A DNA stretch of 64,000 nt from Argyresthia goedartella (lineage: Eukaryota; Arthropoda; Insecta; Lepidoptera; Argyresthiidae), in assembly GCA_949825045.1 (NCBI GenBank), contig OX463836.1, positions 13,045,829 through 13,109,828 of the forward strand, read 5' to 3'. This document shows, piece by piece, positions 34,901-43,441 of this stretch (positions are counted from its first letter, which is position 1; each line of letters begins with the position of its first letter). Under the pieces are notes generated by a model. The model searched no databases, was not told the DNA's origin, and saw nothing but the letters and a program-made list of their open reading frames with translations. A program made the translations under genes and the position numbers.

Positions 34901-37900
34901 TTGCTGTGGCCCTTTTTACTCTCGATATTGTGTTGTGTCGTAGGAGATAAGGGACATAGTAATACCTACACCGTAATTTTTTGTCATTTTATTCCCGTGG
35001 CGTAAAAATTAGGTGAAAGCAGTACAACTGATTTGTGGAGTCAGTTACATTTTTTAATGATAAATACAAACGAAAACTAAGTAAAATATTCCTTAAAATT
35101 GAGTGTAGATCAAATAGTAGTAGAAGGTAGGTAGTGTAGTGATAAAAAAGTAATAACATTCACTGAAAAAACACGTATCATCTATTTTAATAATAAAATC
35201 AAAAGTTTACAACAAAATATTGAATGACAACCGTGTCCAAGACCGAAAATTAAACCAGAAAAGAGATCACAAACTGAACTTGACTATGTTGCAAAAGAAC
35301 ACCAAAATTGCTGGTTCGTTTAAAATGAAATCAATACCTTCGTAACGCGCTTTTGACGCTTTTTGCGCACTTTGACCAGGACTAGACGTGAAAATGGAAT
35401 GATTGTATGAGGAGGATATGAAGTGCGTATGGAATGGACGAGGGGTTATATGAATGATTGCCCAAAAGTATGCCGAAAATATCTTTGACGGTGGCGTGCG
35501 CCTTTAGGAATTTAGATGAAATATCGGAGAAATATCGGGAAAACGCCAGCAGTCGCTAAGGCCGGCGTCAATTCTTGACGACCAGGGTCAATTCTTCTTA
35601 CGTCAAGGCTGCCCAAAACACAGATTCATACGACCACTCCCAACGCGAACAAAACTGGCCAAACGAAAAAAAATGTGCATCAAAATGCCTTCGACTCGAA
35701 CAGCTCAATGAAAATGTTTTTTTTCCAGTCCTGCCAAAACTGACAACTACCAATAAGAATCTAGAATAATTCGAACTTTCAATTTCGCATAAACTTATAA
35801 AACATCAACCAGCCTGTATCCCACCCAATAAAATCGAAATAAAAATTAGCATTACATAGAAGTCTTAAAACGACGTCGACGTATCTACGCAATTTCGATG
35901 GAGCGCTACTACATCGTACTCATAATTTCGAGTTTGTATTAATTTTTTTACCAAAAAATATGTAAGTTCGTAATTTTTTTCGCGCTTATGAATTGACTAA
36001 TACATTTGCTAAGCTTCGGGGACAAAATTATTAAAAAATTACCGTGTTTCATAAACTCTGTCCCTCACTGTATCTCAACACAACACGATAAGACACTACT
36101 ATAATTCATGACATTGAGAGGACTGTGGTCCCAATAAATATTTGTACCTCTAACTCCTTCATATTTTCCACAATGTTCAGGATCCCCTGAGTACCCCCTG
36201 TGTTCAAGTTGACCGCATCGCGGAGATTTTGGTCGAATCTGAAAAAGAGTAAAAAATCACTTGAATTCAATAATAGAATTTCCCAGTCCAGCAAGGAATT
36301 TTATACTAATGTGCATTTTTATAATTTTATTATTAGAGAAAACACACGAACCCCATCTGTTAGATCAGTTATTTGGAAGTTTGACATTTTATAATTAACT
36401 CTCAGAAACCCATTGTAATACTTTATTTCACAAAACAGTGATAACAAAACAAATATATAGGAAAGAACGTGTACAAAGGCGAGCTTATCTCTAACAAGAC
36501 ATTTCTTCCAGCAAACCTAGAATGGAGAGGAAAAAAAGAAACTAAAGGTAGGACTATGTTTGCACTATGCACTTTACAGAAAAACTAGAAAGACGGAATA
36601 GTTCTTGAGAAATGTACCTACTAACATGAATACTATTGTATATTATGTAATAGATTTATTAATGATGTAATTGAATATTTAAAATAATGCTATTGCTAAC
36701 TTAAATACGATAATTAATGAGTAGATCACACCACACACAAACCCCAGTGGTTTAAGTGGTGTTCCCTTAATGAGTAACTATGTAAAATTTTGTGTAAATA
36801 AATAAATAAATAAAATGTGCACAACCATAAAAATGTTAATAATAATAATAAACTACTTATCAATATCTACATAATACTAAAAATAACGCTATATATAATT
36901 ATGTAACATATAAATAAATAGCAGATACAAATAAATACTAATACTTATGTCTTTAAATTAAATTAAATACTAATACTGGCTTGACCAATGAGATAATTAA
37001 TTTATCTTAAGTACCTACATTATCTCATGTTCAGTGTTTCGGATGACACGTTAAGCAGTAAGTCCCGGCTGCTATCGCTATGTGATAGTGATCGTCAAAC
37101 GCCTCCATCAACCCACACTGAGCCAGCGTGGTGGAGTACGGCTCAGTCTTACTCGTATCCGGGTAAAGGCCTTTGCCCCTCGGTGGAGACATTATTGGGC
37201 TACATTTGTTTAAATTATTTAATATATTTTTACGTAAAGATCTTCCCTTCGCTCGATCTACACATCCTTTTCAACCATGGTTTGCCGAAAGAAATCTAAT
37301 GTTATAGATCGCCTCTCGCCCGCCTCTCGCTTGCCTATGTACACTTTTATCTTGTAATTTTTCTGACTGTGTTAATTGCAGTACAATAGAGAAATTATGA
37401 AACTATAACAAAAGTAATCCTTATGTAAATCTGCATTTTACGCAATTTTACATTAAGGATAAACTTACCTAACACAAGCGGCACAATGGAAAACAATCTG
37501 GCACTCCCTCTGTAGAGTGACAACATCTTCGATTGAGACGCCAGCGCCAACTTTCAAGATGTCTCCCGCAATGAGATGCAACTTGTCGAATGTTTTGGGC
37601 CGCTCTTCGTGGGTTCTGTTGAACACCTATGGAACGAGGGAGTGATATAATTCAGGCGGTGAGCTAGCAAATAAATTTAAGTAAAATGACAATTTGAAAT
37701 AAGAGTGATATTATTCTGTGGAACAAGAGTCTCAGCGGTGTGTAATTTGTAATTTTTGGCTTATGACAAAAAAAAAGATAATTATTGGCGTAAGATTAGT
37801 ATTTTCAACTACAAAAGACAATTACATAATTGCAGTGCTTTTTTTCGAGTCGATGTAAAATAGGGAGTAAGCAATTAAACACTTTTACACAAAACAATTA

Positions 37901-39152
37901 TTGATTCTCCAAATTTTGTATCCTGACACCGGATGACGCTATTTATCCTGCTATTTATTGAGTAGTCCCTTCCCTGCTTCAAGCTCTGATTAGTATCGCT
38001 ACTCGACAACAGATGACGCCACTTACCCTTCACTGGTAAAGTCGTATAGTCTCTCTCTGATTAGTACCGCTAATGGAGAACAGATGCTGCTTTAACTTAC
38101 CCTGCTGTTGATAAAGTCGTAAGTCTCTCCGTCGAGCTCTGATTAGTACTGCTACATGCCGCTACTTTACTTACCCTGCTGTTTATAAAGTCTTCTAGTC
38201 TCTCCTTCGAGCTCTGTCCCTTCTTTGGACGCAGCAGTAGATATATCTTCTCGATGTCCGGACATGAACGGAGTAACTTCTGTAAATATGGCGGGAAAAA
38301 TACTCGATTTAGTATCATCAACATCATTCATCATCATGTCAGCCCACATCGTCCCACCGCGTGGTACAAGCCTCTTGTACTAGGTCCTGTACCAATGGCA
38401 TCCAGCGAGATCCCGCCGACTCTTTCCGACTATGTTTTGCCCTGATATTTGCTATTTGACGCATATTTGTCTTCGGCATATTACATAGCAGCGCGCGTTT
38501 GTAAACGGACGACGCCGTTTGTTAAATGCCGGACGAATTATACCAATTGCCTGCGTCATATATATGTTATAAAAGTTTTTTTTTGTTGAGAGCTTTTCTC
38601 GATTTTCCCCTTCGGGAGTTATGATGTCATTAATTTTTTGTATGTTTTTTTTTGTTCTGAAACCTATCGTGTGCGGTATCAAATTAAAGGGCTTCATGAG
38701 CCGGTTCTAAAAATATACTACACTATTATCTTTCGGCCGCCTGTTTTCTAAAAATTCCAGAAATATTTTCAAAACATACCAAGCTTGTCGAAGTAGGAGA
38801 CGGATTAGTAAAGAGGATCTATACAGACCATGAGAGTGAGTGAAATAGACTACTTACAACTTTTTTCGTGAAAAGTCAATAGATTGTATTTTAAATTGCA
38901 AAATGTCGTTTACAAAGTTATTGGTGCGGTTACTCTACTACTTGATTTTGATTGAATCTAAAATACTTACCTATAAATTGGTTCACAGTCCCCTCTGTTA
39001 GCGAGTTTTACTGCCCACAGGGCCTCTAGTAAATAAAACATTATAAGAATAATACGTACCTCGACTAGCACTTTCCCCATGAACCCGGTAGCGCCGGTGA
39101 TGAAGATTGTTTTCCCCGCATAGAACTGCGCCACAGACACAGAGGGCGCCAT
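22886..39152 (-). CDS. FAR: fatty acyl-CoA reductase, 13 coding exons, 496 residues
   Basis: Reduces fatty acyl-CoA to fatty alcohol with NADPH, in the ER or peroxisome membrane; insect members supply wax, hydrocarbon and pheromone precursors. Exons (minus): 39152-39060, 38279-38175, 37626-37469, 36238-36148, 34239-34094, 33410-33301, 32908-32825, 31876-31768, 29883-29807, 28687-28525, 26441-26291, 24615-24509, 22982-22886. All borders are GT/AG and phases agree (0,0,2,0,2,1,1,2,1,2,0,2). Features: Rossmann TGATGFMG at 19-26, HVSTAY at 153-158, YAYTK with Tyr207/Lys211, hydrophobic stretch 353-375, sterile-type C-terminal domain about 370-465, C-terminal membrane segment about 475-493. Length fits the family (about 500-540). 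No inactivating change seen; substrate cannot be told. Two introns carry tandem copies of the preceding exon end. Confidence 0.93.
23120..23260 (+). repeat. tRNA-derived SINE
   Basis: GGTTCGAATTCCGG is a B-box-like element, followed by the CCTTGGATTTTT and GTGAAGTCGTTGTCTC tail seen in the copy at 57770-57905. Lies just before FAR exon 13 in the plus direction. Confidence 0.6.
23681..23935 (+). mobile_element. inverted-repeat element family A, copy 2 (FAR intron 12)
   Basis: GGCTAGTATTTAATTGCACA start and a decayed ...ATCTGGAGTAATATTTCCC end. Core TTGTTCTTACATGTTCAACC with AAAGGGGG...CCCCCTTT, a potential hairpin. Confidence 0.75.
24142..24159. repeat. (TA)n microsatellite
   Basis: Eight to nine TA units in FAR intron 12. 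Confidence 0.9.
24221..24427 (+). mobile_element. inverted-repeat element family A, copy 3 (FAR intron 12)
   Basis: GGCTAGTCGCACATCAAAAA start, TTTTTGATGTGCAGTTT end, shortened core without the G-rich hairpin. Confidence 0.75.
24509..24615 (-). CDS. FAR: FAR exon 12: residues 430-464 plus part of 465
   Basis: Acceptor TTTCCTCAG, donor [25 protein letters not shown] is the end of the sterile-type domain. G/C-rich like exon 10. Confidence 0.92.
25170..25645 (+). pseudogene. LINE A-type 3' fragment (FAR intron 11)
   Basis: The plus strand reads [20 protein letters not shown] to a stop near 25410, matching the C-terminus of the LINE at 3931-5022. The 3' untranslated part has GCTGGAAGAAATCTCTTTTT and ends GTGCAATAAATTATAAATAA. 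Confidence 0.7.
25812..26266. mobile_element. inverted-repeat element rich in ATTCGGCCGAAT (FAR intron 11)
   Basis: Outer ends AGATGCAACGAA and TTCGTTGCTTCT are inverted copies, with subterminal runs of ATTCGG/CCGAAT on both sides. The interior is AT-rich without coding. Confidence 0.55.
26291..26441 (-). CDS. FAR: FAR exon 11: completes 379, residues 380-429
   Basis: Acceptor TATTTTCAG, donor [29 protein letters not shown] belongs to the sterile-type C-terminal domain. Confidence 0.92.
26458..26912 (+). mobile_element. inverted-repeat element family E, copy 1 (FAR intron 10)
   Basis: TTTATCTACACACATATCAT at 26589 is mirrored by TATGTGTGTAGATAAA ending 26912. The left flank from about 26458 (ATGGAGGGCATTAATACTCG) is shared with the copy at 56650-57004. 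Contains a small open frame beginning [15 protein letters not shown] and ending ASAFEI. Confidence 0.65.
27259..27827. mobile_element. 569-bp element with ~45-bp inverted ends (FAR intron 10)
   Basis: CACAGAATACTTTATAGTAC at the left is mirrored by GTACTATTAAGTATTCTGTG at the right; pairing continues inwards through TACGTACAGAAAGATCACTC. No transposase-like frame inside. Confidence 0.65.
27981..28190. mobile_element. 210-bp foldback element (FAR intron 10)
   Basis: Nearly perfect palindrome. Left arm GGCGCTGGAGCGTAGTTGGA... through CACTTGACACTGGCAAAATTA; right arm TAATTTTGCCAGTGTCAAGTG through CTACGCTCCAGCGCC. The spacer is only about 6 nt. Confidence 0.8.
28390..28460 (-). repeat. SINE tail fragment (FAR intron 10)
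   Basis: CCAGAGACAGCGACGTCACA and CTTCCAAGACCTGGGG, as at 9350-9445 and 45835-45960. Confidence 0.55.
28525..28687 (-). CDS. FAR: FAR exon 10: completes 325, residues 326-378
   Basis: Acceptor CACCCCAG, donor CTTT|GTGAGT. Contains LWYPGG and a long hydrophobic stretch with [13 protein letters not shown]. Clearly richer in G/C at third positions than exon 11. Confidence 0.92.
28965..29095 (+). mobile_element. short inverted-repeat element family M, copy 1 (FAR intron 9)
   Basis: GTATACGTCGCGCCA...GAGCGGTG at the left is mirrored by ATTCGTGGAGCGAGGCATACC at the right. The copy at 52080-52240 is its reverse complement. Confidence 0.6.
29525..29568. repeat. 44-bp inverted repeat (FAR intron 9)
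   Basis: AACTTTACGAAACAGCAGC / GCTGTTGTTTCGTAAAGTT with one mismatch around a 6-nt centre. Confidence 0.8.
29807..29883 (-). CDS. FAR: FAR exon 9: completes 299, residues 300-324
   Basis: Acceptor TTTTTTCAG, donor [26 protein letters not shown] is the conserved end of the Rossmann part. Confidence 0.92.
29999..30254 (+). mobile_element. inverted-repeat element family E, copy 2 (FAR intron 8)
   Basis: TTTATCTACACACATAC start and ATACGTGTGTAGATAAA end. Keeps the same short open frame ([15 protein letters not shown] to ASEFEI) without indels. Confidence 0.7.
30525..30929 (+). mobile_element. TTAA-bounded inverted-repeat element family, copy 1 (FAR intron 8)
   Basis: TTAAGGCGCTAC at the left and GTAGCACCTTAA at the right: inverted ends directly at TTAA on both sides, the target used by piggyBac-type transposases. 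Interior landmarks ATAGCGTAGTTTATTTTTAA (reverse) and TCCAATCGCGT are shared with 43060-43441 and 44476-44937. No coding. Confidence 0.7.
31325..31410 (+). repeat. fragment of an interspersed repeat ending TTTTTTTGTGGTAAG (FAR intron 8)
   Basis: Shares TTTAAACAAGTGTTGAACAG and TTTTTTTGTGGTAAG with 51520-51605; inverted partners at 42660-42780 and 22570-22690. Confidence 0.55.
31580..31695 (-). repeat. interspersed repeat, inverted copy at 57425-57550 (FAR intron 8)
   Basis: CACCCATGTCCTGCGACGGAA and TGGCGCCAC are shared with the opposite strand of 57425-57550. Confidence 0.55.
31768..31876 (-). CDS. FAR: FAR exon 8: completes 263, residues 264-298
   Basis: Acceptor CTATCTAG, donor GATAG|GTGAGT. 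Contains [14 protein letters not shown], the conserved IPVD strand. Confidence 0.93.
32100..32152. repeat. perfect 23-bp inverted repeat (FAR intron 7)
   Basis: Arms CTCAACACTAGATGGCAGCA+GCT and its exact complement around the 7-nt loop GATATAC. Confidence 0.9.
32825..32908 (-). CDS. FAR: FAR exon 7: completes 235, residues 236-262
   Basis: Acceptor TTATTTCAG, donor [27 protein letters not shown] and GAGKG are strongly conserved in insect reductases. Confidence 0.93.
33301..33410 (-). CDS. FAR: FAR exon 6: residues 199-234 and active site
   Basis: Acceptor TATTCCAG, donor CG|GTAAGT. Carries [13 protein letters not shown] with the YxxxK pair Tyr207/Lys211, and ends in ARPSI. Confidence 0.93.
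33474..33521. repeat. perfect 21-bp inverted repeat (FAR intron 5)
   Basis: Arms GGATTCATCTGAATCGTGGG+A and its exact complement with a 6-nt loop, 63 bp on the 5' side of exon 6 in transcript direction. Confidence 0.9.
33688..34110 (-). repeat. 127-bp tandem array copying the end and donor of FAR exon 5
   Basis: TTGGGCTCCAGATGCC (plus strand) recurs at 33713, 33840, 33967 and 34094, exactly 127 bp apart. The 34094 copy is the true exon end. Each unit carries 16 bases of exon 5 and the adjoining intron start. The donor GTGAGT is kept in the units at 34094, 33967 and 33840 and lost (GAGAGT) in the one at 33713. Confidence 0.92.
34094..34239 (-). CDS. FAR: FAR exon 5: residues 150-197 plus part of 198
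   Basis: Acceptor GCCCCCAG, donor CAA|GTGAGT. Begins [10 protein letters not shown], the SDR-type Ser/Thr strand. The last 16 bases and the donor recur three times downstream with a 127-bp period. Confidence 0.92.
34545..34740 (+). pseudogene. RTE-type LINE 3' end (FAR intron 4)
   Basis: GACGATATCATCAAGTCGACG resembles the RTE C-terminal coding of 20887-21392 (DDIIK-type stretch), and the fragment ends in an ATGATGATGATGA tail. Confidence 0.55.
36148..36238 (-). CDS. FAR: FAR exon 4: completes 119, residues 120-149
   Basis: Acceptor TTTTCAG, donor GAG|GTACAA (weak). Contains [14 protein letters not shown], the conserved NxxGT segment. Confidence 0.9.
36415..36535 (-). repeat. LINE A-type 3' end (FAR intron 3)
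   Basis: GCGAGCTTATCTCTAACAAG and TTCTTCCAGCAAACCTAG match the 3' end of the LINE at 3931-5022; its 3' border lies at TTTATTTCACAAAACAG. Confidence 0.6.
36985..37205 (+). repeat. SINE body fragment (FAR intron 3)
   Basis: GTCCCGGCTGCTATCGCTAT, CACTGAGCCAGCGTGGTGGAG and CTTACTCGTATCCGGGTAA match 57180-57345, without the tRNA-like head. Confidence 0.65.
37469..37626 (-). CDS. FAR: FAR exon 3: residues 67-118 plus part of 119
   Basis: Acceptor CCATAG, donor AG|GTAAGT. Contains the GDI and [10 protein letters not shown] strands of the Rossmann domain. Confidence 0.92.
37936..38220 (-). repeat. ~74-bp tandem array copying the end and donor of FAR exon 2
   Basis: The plus-strand motif TTACCCTGCTG...TAAAGTC...AGTCTCTC...GAGCTCTG is at 38171 (true exon end), 38097, 38023 and, decayed, 37943; spacings 74, 74 and 80 bp. 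The unit at 38097 keeps about 45 bases of exon-like sequence with an ACTTAC (donor GTAAGT); 38023 keeps CTTACC but is more diverged. Confidence 0.88.
38175..38279 (-). CDS. FAR: FAR exon 2: residues 32-66
   Basis: Acceptor TTTACAG, donor AGG|GTAAGT. Contains [13 protein letters not shown], the conserved LxRxK-like segment after the first Rossmann strands. Its 3' end and donor are copied downstream in a 74-bp array (37936-38220). Confidence 0.92.
38325..38440 (-). repeat. RTE-type LINE 3' scrap (FAR intron 1)
   Basis: CATCATTCATCATCATGTCAGCC is an ATGATG-type RTE tail on the minus strand; the adjoining sequence is not long enough to translate. Confidence 0.45.
38575..39027 (-). mobile_element. 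interspersed element D, copy in FAR intron 1
   Basis: Reverse complement of 55795-56225: shared CCTATCGTGTGCGGTATCAA, GGAGACGGATTAGTAAAGAGG, AGACCATGAGAGTGAGTGAA. It starts 33 bp from the exon 1 donor, at CTAGAGGCCCTGTGGGCAG on the minus strand. Confidence 0.75.
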
Positions 39153-39158
39153 TGCTGC
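39060..39158 (-). CDS. FAR: FAR exon 1 (first coding): residues 1-31
   Basis: Acceptor TTTTAG precedes GCAGCA and the ATG at 39152, so a 5' exon exists upstream. Encodes the Rossmann loop TGATGFMG. The donor is GAG|GTACGT. The start is chosen because the next Met (residue 25) lies inside the nucleotide-binding motif. Confidence 0.9.
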
Positions 39159-39204
39159 CTAAAACGTAAAGTTGAAGCATTAAGTACAATTAATGACGCA
39201 AATA

Positions 39205-39500
39205 AAAAACGGTCAAGGGCGGTTCGGACTCGCGCACGAAGGGTTCCGCACCACCGTACAATGGTAGGGATGGTGTGGGGTGAATAGTTTGGATTTTACA
39301 AAGCAAAATGTTGTTCACAAAATCATTAGTATACTCCATTTACGATAGGATAAGTATTTTTGCAGAAGATTAGATGGCTCTATCTCTTATAGTTGCTTAG
39401 AAAATTGCCTGTGACGGACGGACGGACGGACGGACGGAAAAACGGGTGATCCTATAAGGATTCCTTTTTTACCTTTTCATGTACGGAACAGAACCCTAAA
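39205..39500 (-). repeat. GGTTCCGTAC...CCGG repeat, copy upstream of FAR exon 1
   Basis: Inverted relative to 10150-10549. Has AAACGGTCAAGGGC at one end, GAACCCTAAAAAA at the other and a (GACG)n run at 39412-39438. Confidence 0.65.
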
Positions 39501-40400
39501 AAAAAACTAGATTGCAGTACACAAGCAGATAAGACTAACTAAAACGTAACTATTGAGATTCCATAAAAAGATAGTAATAAATCTAATGTTAAATTAAATT
39601 AAATTGAAATGTAAGCGGAAGCCATTGTAAAAATTTAATTACTCCCGCCTTCATTTGAATATACGGAACGTTAAGGAACTAATATTCTTAGTGATTCATT
39701 CATTCACAACTACTCACATACAAAATACCGGCTTAACGTGATATCACCACAATATACCATCCCCAACATACTGACCCGGTGGCCAAAACCAGAACTAAAG
39801 TCGGTCAGTATGAAATGTCATTCGTGAGCCAAGTTCATCAAAATCGGTCCAGTTTGCGATGTTCGCGCTTACCAACCCTTTTAGCGATATTTTTTTATAA
39901 ATGTAGATAGATGATAGACTACAGCAACGCTGTCTTTTCCTTTGTCCGTAGTAAATATGTATTAAAATGTCCGTCTGAAGTTTCCGAAGGAAATCATAAT
40001 CTAGTACTTTCGACCCTTAGAATATAGGCAATTTAAGTAAACATAAATGATGAGGTAGTTTAAAAAACTAAATAACACGCATGTATTTGTTACGTTAAAA
40101 CAAATCAAACGAGTCCAAATTCGAGGAGTTTACTAGTAGCCGTTGAATAGTTCCCCTATCCACCCATCATCAGATCAGCTCGATTCCCTCACTGATCCAT
40201 CAACTGCTCACCGAGACGACTCTAAAGAGCCCAAACTCGGTAGGATTGCGTTATTTCATCACAGAGTTCCTGTGACCACCATCCGGATCCATCATCAGAT
40301 CAGCTCAGCATTGTCAGCGAACTTACACAATCATTCCAAATTTTAGCTCAATCGGAAACAGGGAAACGTGTCAAATTTAACCTGCAAGATTTGTTTATGT

Positions 40401-40752
40401 CACCGTAAGATAGTCAAAACCGTTAGTTGATAAACTAACCAGACCGACGACAGGGTTAAGAATTTACGTTTCTTTTGTTCATACATGTCAACCTTACACG
40501 AAGACTATTTGGGGGCTTCGCTGCGCTCGCCCTTCTAGTCTTCACCTAAGCTAACGCAGTGTTTGCCCTGGTACTTCGTTTGCAATTCAAGTTTAAACCA
40601 GTTTACTTTTTAACGGTTTTAACCGTAAGTTTATCAACTAACACATCATATAGTAAGCAGTACGCTACAGTTTACTATCTGTCGATAGTTGACCAACTAA
40701 CGAGAAAAAAAACGTTAGTTTATCAACTAACGGTTTTGACAATCTTACGGTG
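40401..40752 (+). mobile_element. inverted-repeat element family B, copy 1
   Basis: CACCGTAAGATAGTCAAAAC and GTTTTGACAATCTTACGGTG are inverted ends; pairing continues through CGTTAGTTGATAAACTAA. The core has TTTGTTCATACATGTCAACC and CTTCACCTAAGCTAACGCAG. Second copy at 57931-58286. Confidence 0.8.
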
Positions 40753-41604
40753 CCATTTACATAGTTACTTCCTTAGTTACAGGTGAAGCTAATAAAAGCG
40801 TGATAAACTTTGGGTCTAGAGATAGGCTAGACTCCGAAATAAGAATCCAAAGCCAAACGTCTGAAATTCGCTGACACATTTTTTTCATTTCAAAACGCAT
40901 CTTAGTGCTCGAAGCTTGTCCACTAGCGCCCCCACCATCGGACCATCAAGTATGTGCCACTGCACCTTTTAGACGTAATTGTATAGTACTTAATTAGGTA
41001 ATCATATGATTGTGAAATCCTTAACGAGTCTTTATTCTCAAGATTACACGATTAGCAAATGTGATGGAAAACATCTACAGGAAACCTGTCGCGCAAAATG
41101 TTTTATCGAATTTCGCCCCATTTAGGAATAGACGTAACGTAACAGGGTAACTTTGGGTCTATGGCTCCCAGTACAATCTTATATAGATAACTGTAATATA
41201 CTAAGGGTTATTTTTAGTCCGTATACCACACGAGCTGATGCCCGCACAATATGTAGGGACCCGGATTTAGCAGGGAGGTCTGACTCCTGTGGGCATGGGT
41301 AATTGTATTTTTTCCCCTTCAAAAAAATATATGTGACTTTGGGGAATGATATGAACTAATGAACTAATTTCCCTAAGAGACCTTTATTTATTCCCGAATA
41401 TACACAAAATACAGATATCTCCTGTACGTTGTGAGTAGTTATTGTAGCCTTTAAGTGTCCCAAAGCTATCAAGGCCTCTCCGTGTAGCAAACACAATTCC
41501 AGCCATAATTTCGATTAATCTTGAGCTCTGTACGTCTACTCATCCGAGCCAGACCGTCCCGCCATCAATAAGTACTTGTTACTAACTATTATCTATCTTC
41601 TATT
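40753..41604. other. no gene seen
   Basis: No recognisable coding region, RNA gene or inverted repeat; likely part of the large 5' intron of FAR. Confidence 0.4.
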
Positions 41605-41804
41605 GGCGAGTATTTAATCGCACATCAAAAATACTGATGTTGTTCTTAAATGTTCAACCTAACACGAAGGATAAAGAGGGCTTCGCTTCGCTCACCTCCT
41701 TTACCCTTCAGAGCTACCGCAGTATTTTGCATTGATATTCGCTGTGAAAATCAGAATATTTGCTGTGCAAATCAGTATTAATGATGTGCAGTTTAATATT
41801 TCCC
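41605..41804 (+). mobile_element. inverted-repeat element family A, copy 4
   Basis: GAGTATTTAATCGCACATCA start, ATGATGTGCAGTTTAATATT end, core GTTCAACCTAACACGAAGGA with GGCTTCGCTTCGCTCACC. Confidence 0.75.
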
Positions 41805-41829
41805 TCTTCTATCTATCCAGCCTCCTGCA

Positions 41830-42020
41830 CCCACTGCTGAGTAAAGCCCTCCTCTTCATTATGCCAACCTGATCCAACCTGGTCATCCAACCATCGGGCT
41901 GGTGGTCTGGCCACCATTCCGTCACCGCCTACGTCCATCTACCGTCGTCCCTCCTAGAAAAGTGCCCGCCCATCTCAACTTTAACCTTACGATTCGCATA
42001 CCCACATCTACGATTCGACT
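41830..42020 (-). repeat. RTE-type LINE scrap
   Basis: CAACCATCGGGCTGGTGGTCTGGC resembles GACCATCGGGCTGGTGGTCTGCC in the RTE fragment at 21005-21030; too diverged to translate. Confidence 0.5.
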
Positions 42021-42206
42021 AACGTAGTGAGGTGTCGGGTACTACTTACGATCATTACTAACTACTGCTAATGTATCTGTGCTACTGCGAATACTTATTG
42101 TTAGTAACTAAAAACCTTGAAGGAGCGGAATTTAAGCCTCAAGCGTTAAGTTCTATAGGCTAAGTGTGAACCGATTCCAGAGCCCTCACAACTAAACTAC
42201 ACTCGT

Positions 42207-42427
42207 CTGCAAAACTAAGTATCACACTTTTAAAATGGCAATAACTTTTTTAGTAGACAAGTTATATTTTCGAAATAAAAAGGACTCGAAAAAGAGTTGA
42301 ATCTTGTACTATAGTTTCGAAGAAAGCTGATTGAATATGCTATAGAACGTTTTTTTATTTTAATCTCTCTCTCTCTCTCTATAGTTTAGAAAAAATGTAT
42401 TTTTTAAAAGTGTACTTAGTTTTGCAG
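42207..42427. mobile_element. 221-bp inverted-repeat element
   Basis: CTGCAAAACTAAGT...ACACTTTTAAAA at the left is mirrored by TTTTAAAAGTGT-ACTTAGTTTTGCAG at the right. Includes a (CT)n run at 42364-42380. Confidence 0.65.
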
Positions 42428-43059
42428 GCCAGCATAGTTAAAAAACAAGTATGAAAGTAGACCTAGGCAAGCGGACAAGAGCTGCCTAATATTCAGTCTT
42501 CACAAACTTGTCACAAAGCTCATGTAAATTAGCACATCAACTGGACCGCCGAGATTGCTTCTTTTATCTTTGTATCTCTATTTCATTTTCGGGCCTTTGT
42601 TTACATTAAACACTAATTATATTCGGGAATTTTCGGCCTTGATTACCCCGTTAGACTTTGTGGGCCTTACCACAAAAAAATAAACTACTGTTCAACACTT
42701 GTTTAAAAACAAAAACGTAAGGGGTTTGACGTTTATTTTGAGGTTAAACGCTGCCTGTTTAATATTTTTTGTGATAACACGGTGTGGCTTTAATAGGACT
42801 AATTAATAGGCCGCCAAAAACAAGTCACTATATACAGTACAGTTCGATTCCTTTAACACTTTTCTGGTTAGATGGAAATATATTCCCACCAAATGTTCAA
42901 CTTTTTGTCTTGATGATAAAGTCCAAAACTAATGAACAATGTTGTATGCTTATGACCGGAAAGGTGTTCACTTCACATCTCGACACCTCTTGGTTTTTTT
43001 TAGTCGCTGAAATTGATCGAGAAGTCCTGGAAACTTGAAATTAGGTACAGAGGCGTATC

Positions 43060-43441
43060 ATGAAAAGTTTAGTGATACAATTTTTTTTTTTAATCTATTT
43101 ACTCCACCATGAAATCATCTACAGATTTTATTTTTGGGTTGACGTTTATTGAGTATTTGATTGAAATTCTCACTGAAGGAAACGCGATTGGATGAAATGT
43201 TCTCGATAGAATTTAATTACGAAAAGACCTCTAAATAATTTCATTGTGTAACTGCGTTTAAATTGTGGATATTATGTATTCGTAACACTCCTTGAAAATG
43301 TTTTCAACAAAATAGCGTAGTTTATTTTTAAATAATTTTTCTGTGGTTTAGCGCTACGTTATGTATTTTTTCCCCGATTCCGTCTCTCTCACACTGCGGG
43401 TCTTTCCGCCTGGAGTAACGGGGACCTTTGCACGGAGGTAT
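43060..43441 (-). mobile_element. TTAA-bounded element family, copy 2 (truncated)
   Basis: Reverse complement of most of 30525-30929 (ACTCCACCATGAAATCATCT, GTGGTTTAGCGCTACGTTATG, CACACTGCGGGTCTTTCCGCC). One end is TTTAGTGATAC; the other stops at GCACGGAGGTA, short of TTAA. Confidence 0.65.

Noticed and set aside
38040..38330. Extra coding exons of the reductase from the repeated exon 2 ends
   Set aside because: The copies carry only exon ends without acceptors and are diverged; the gene is complete without them.
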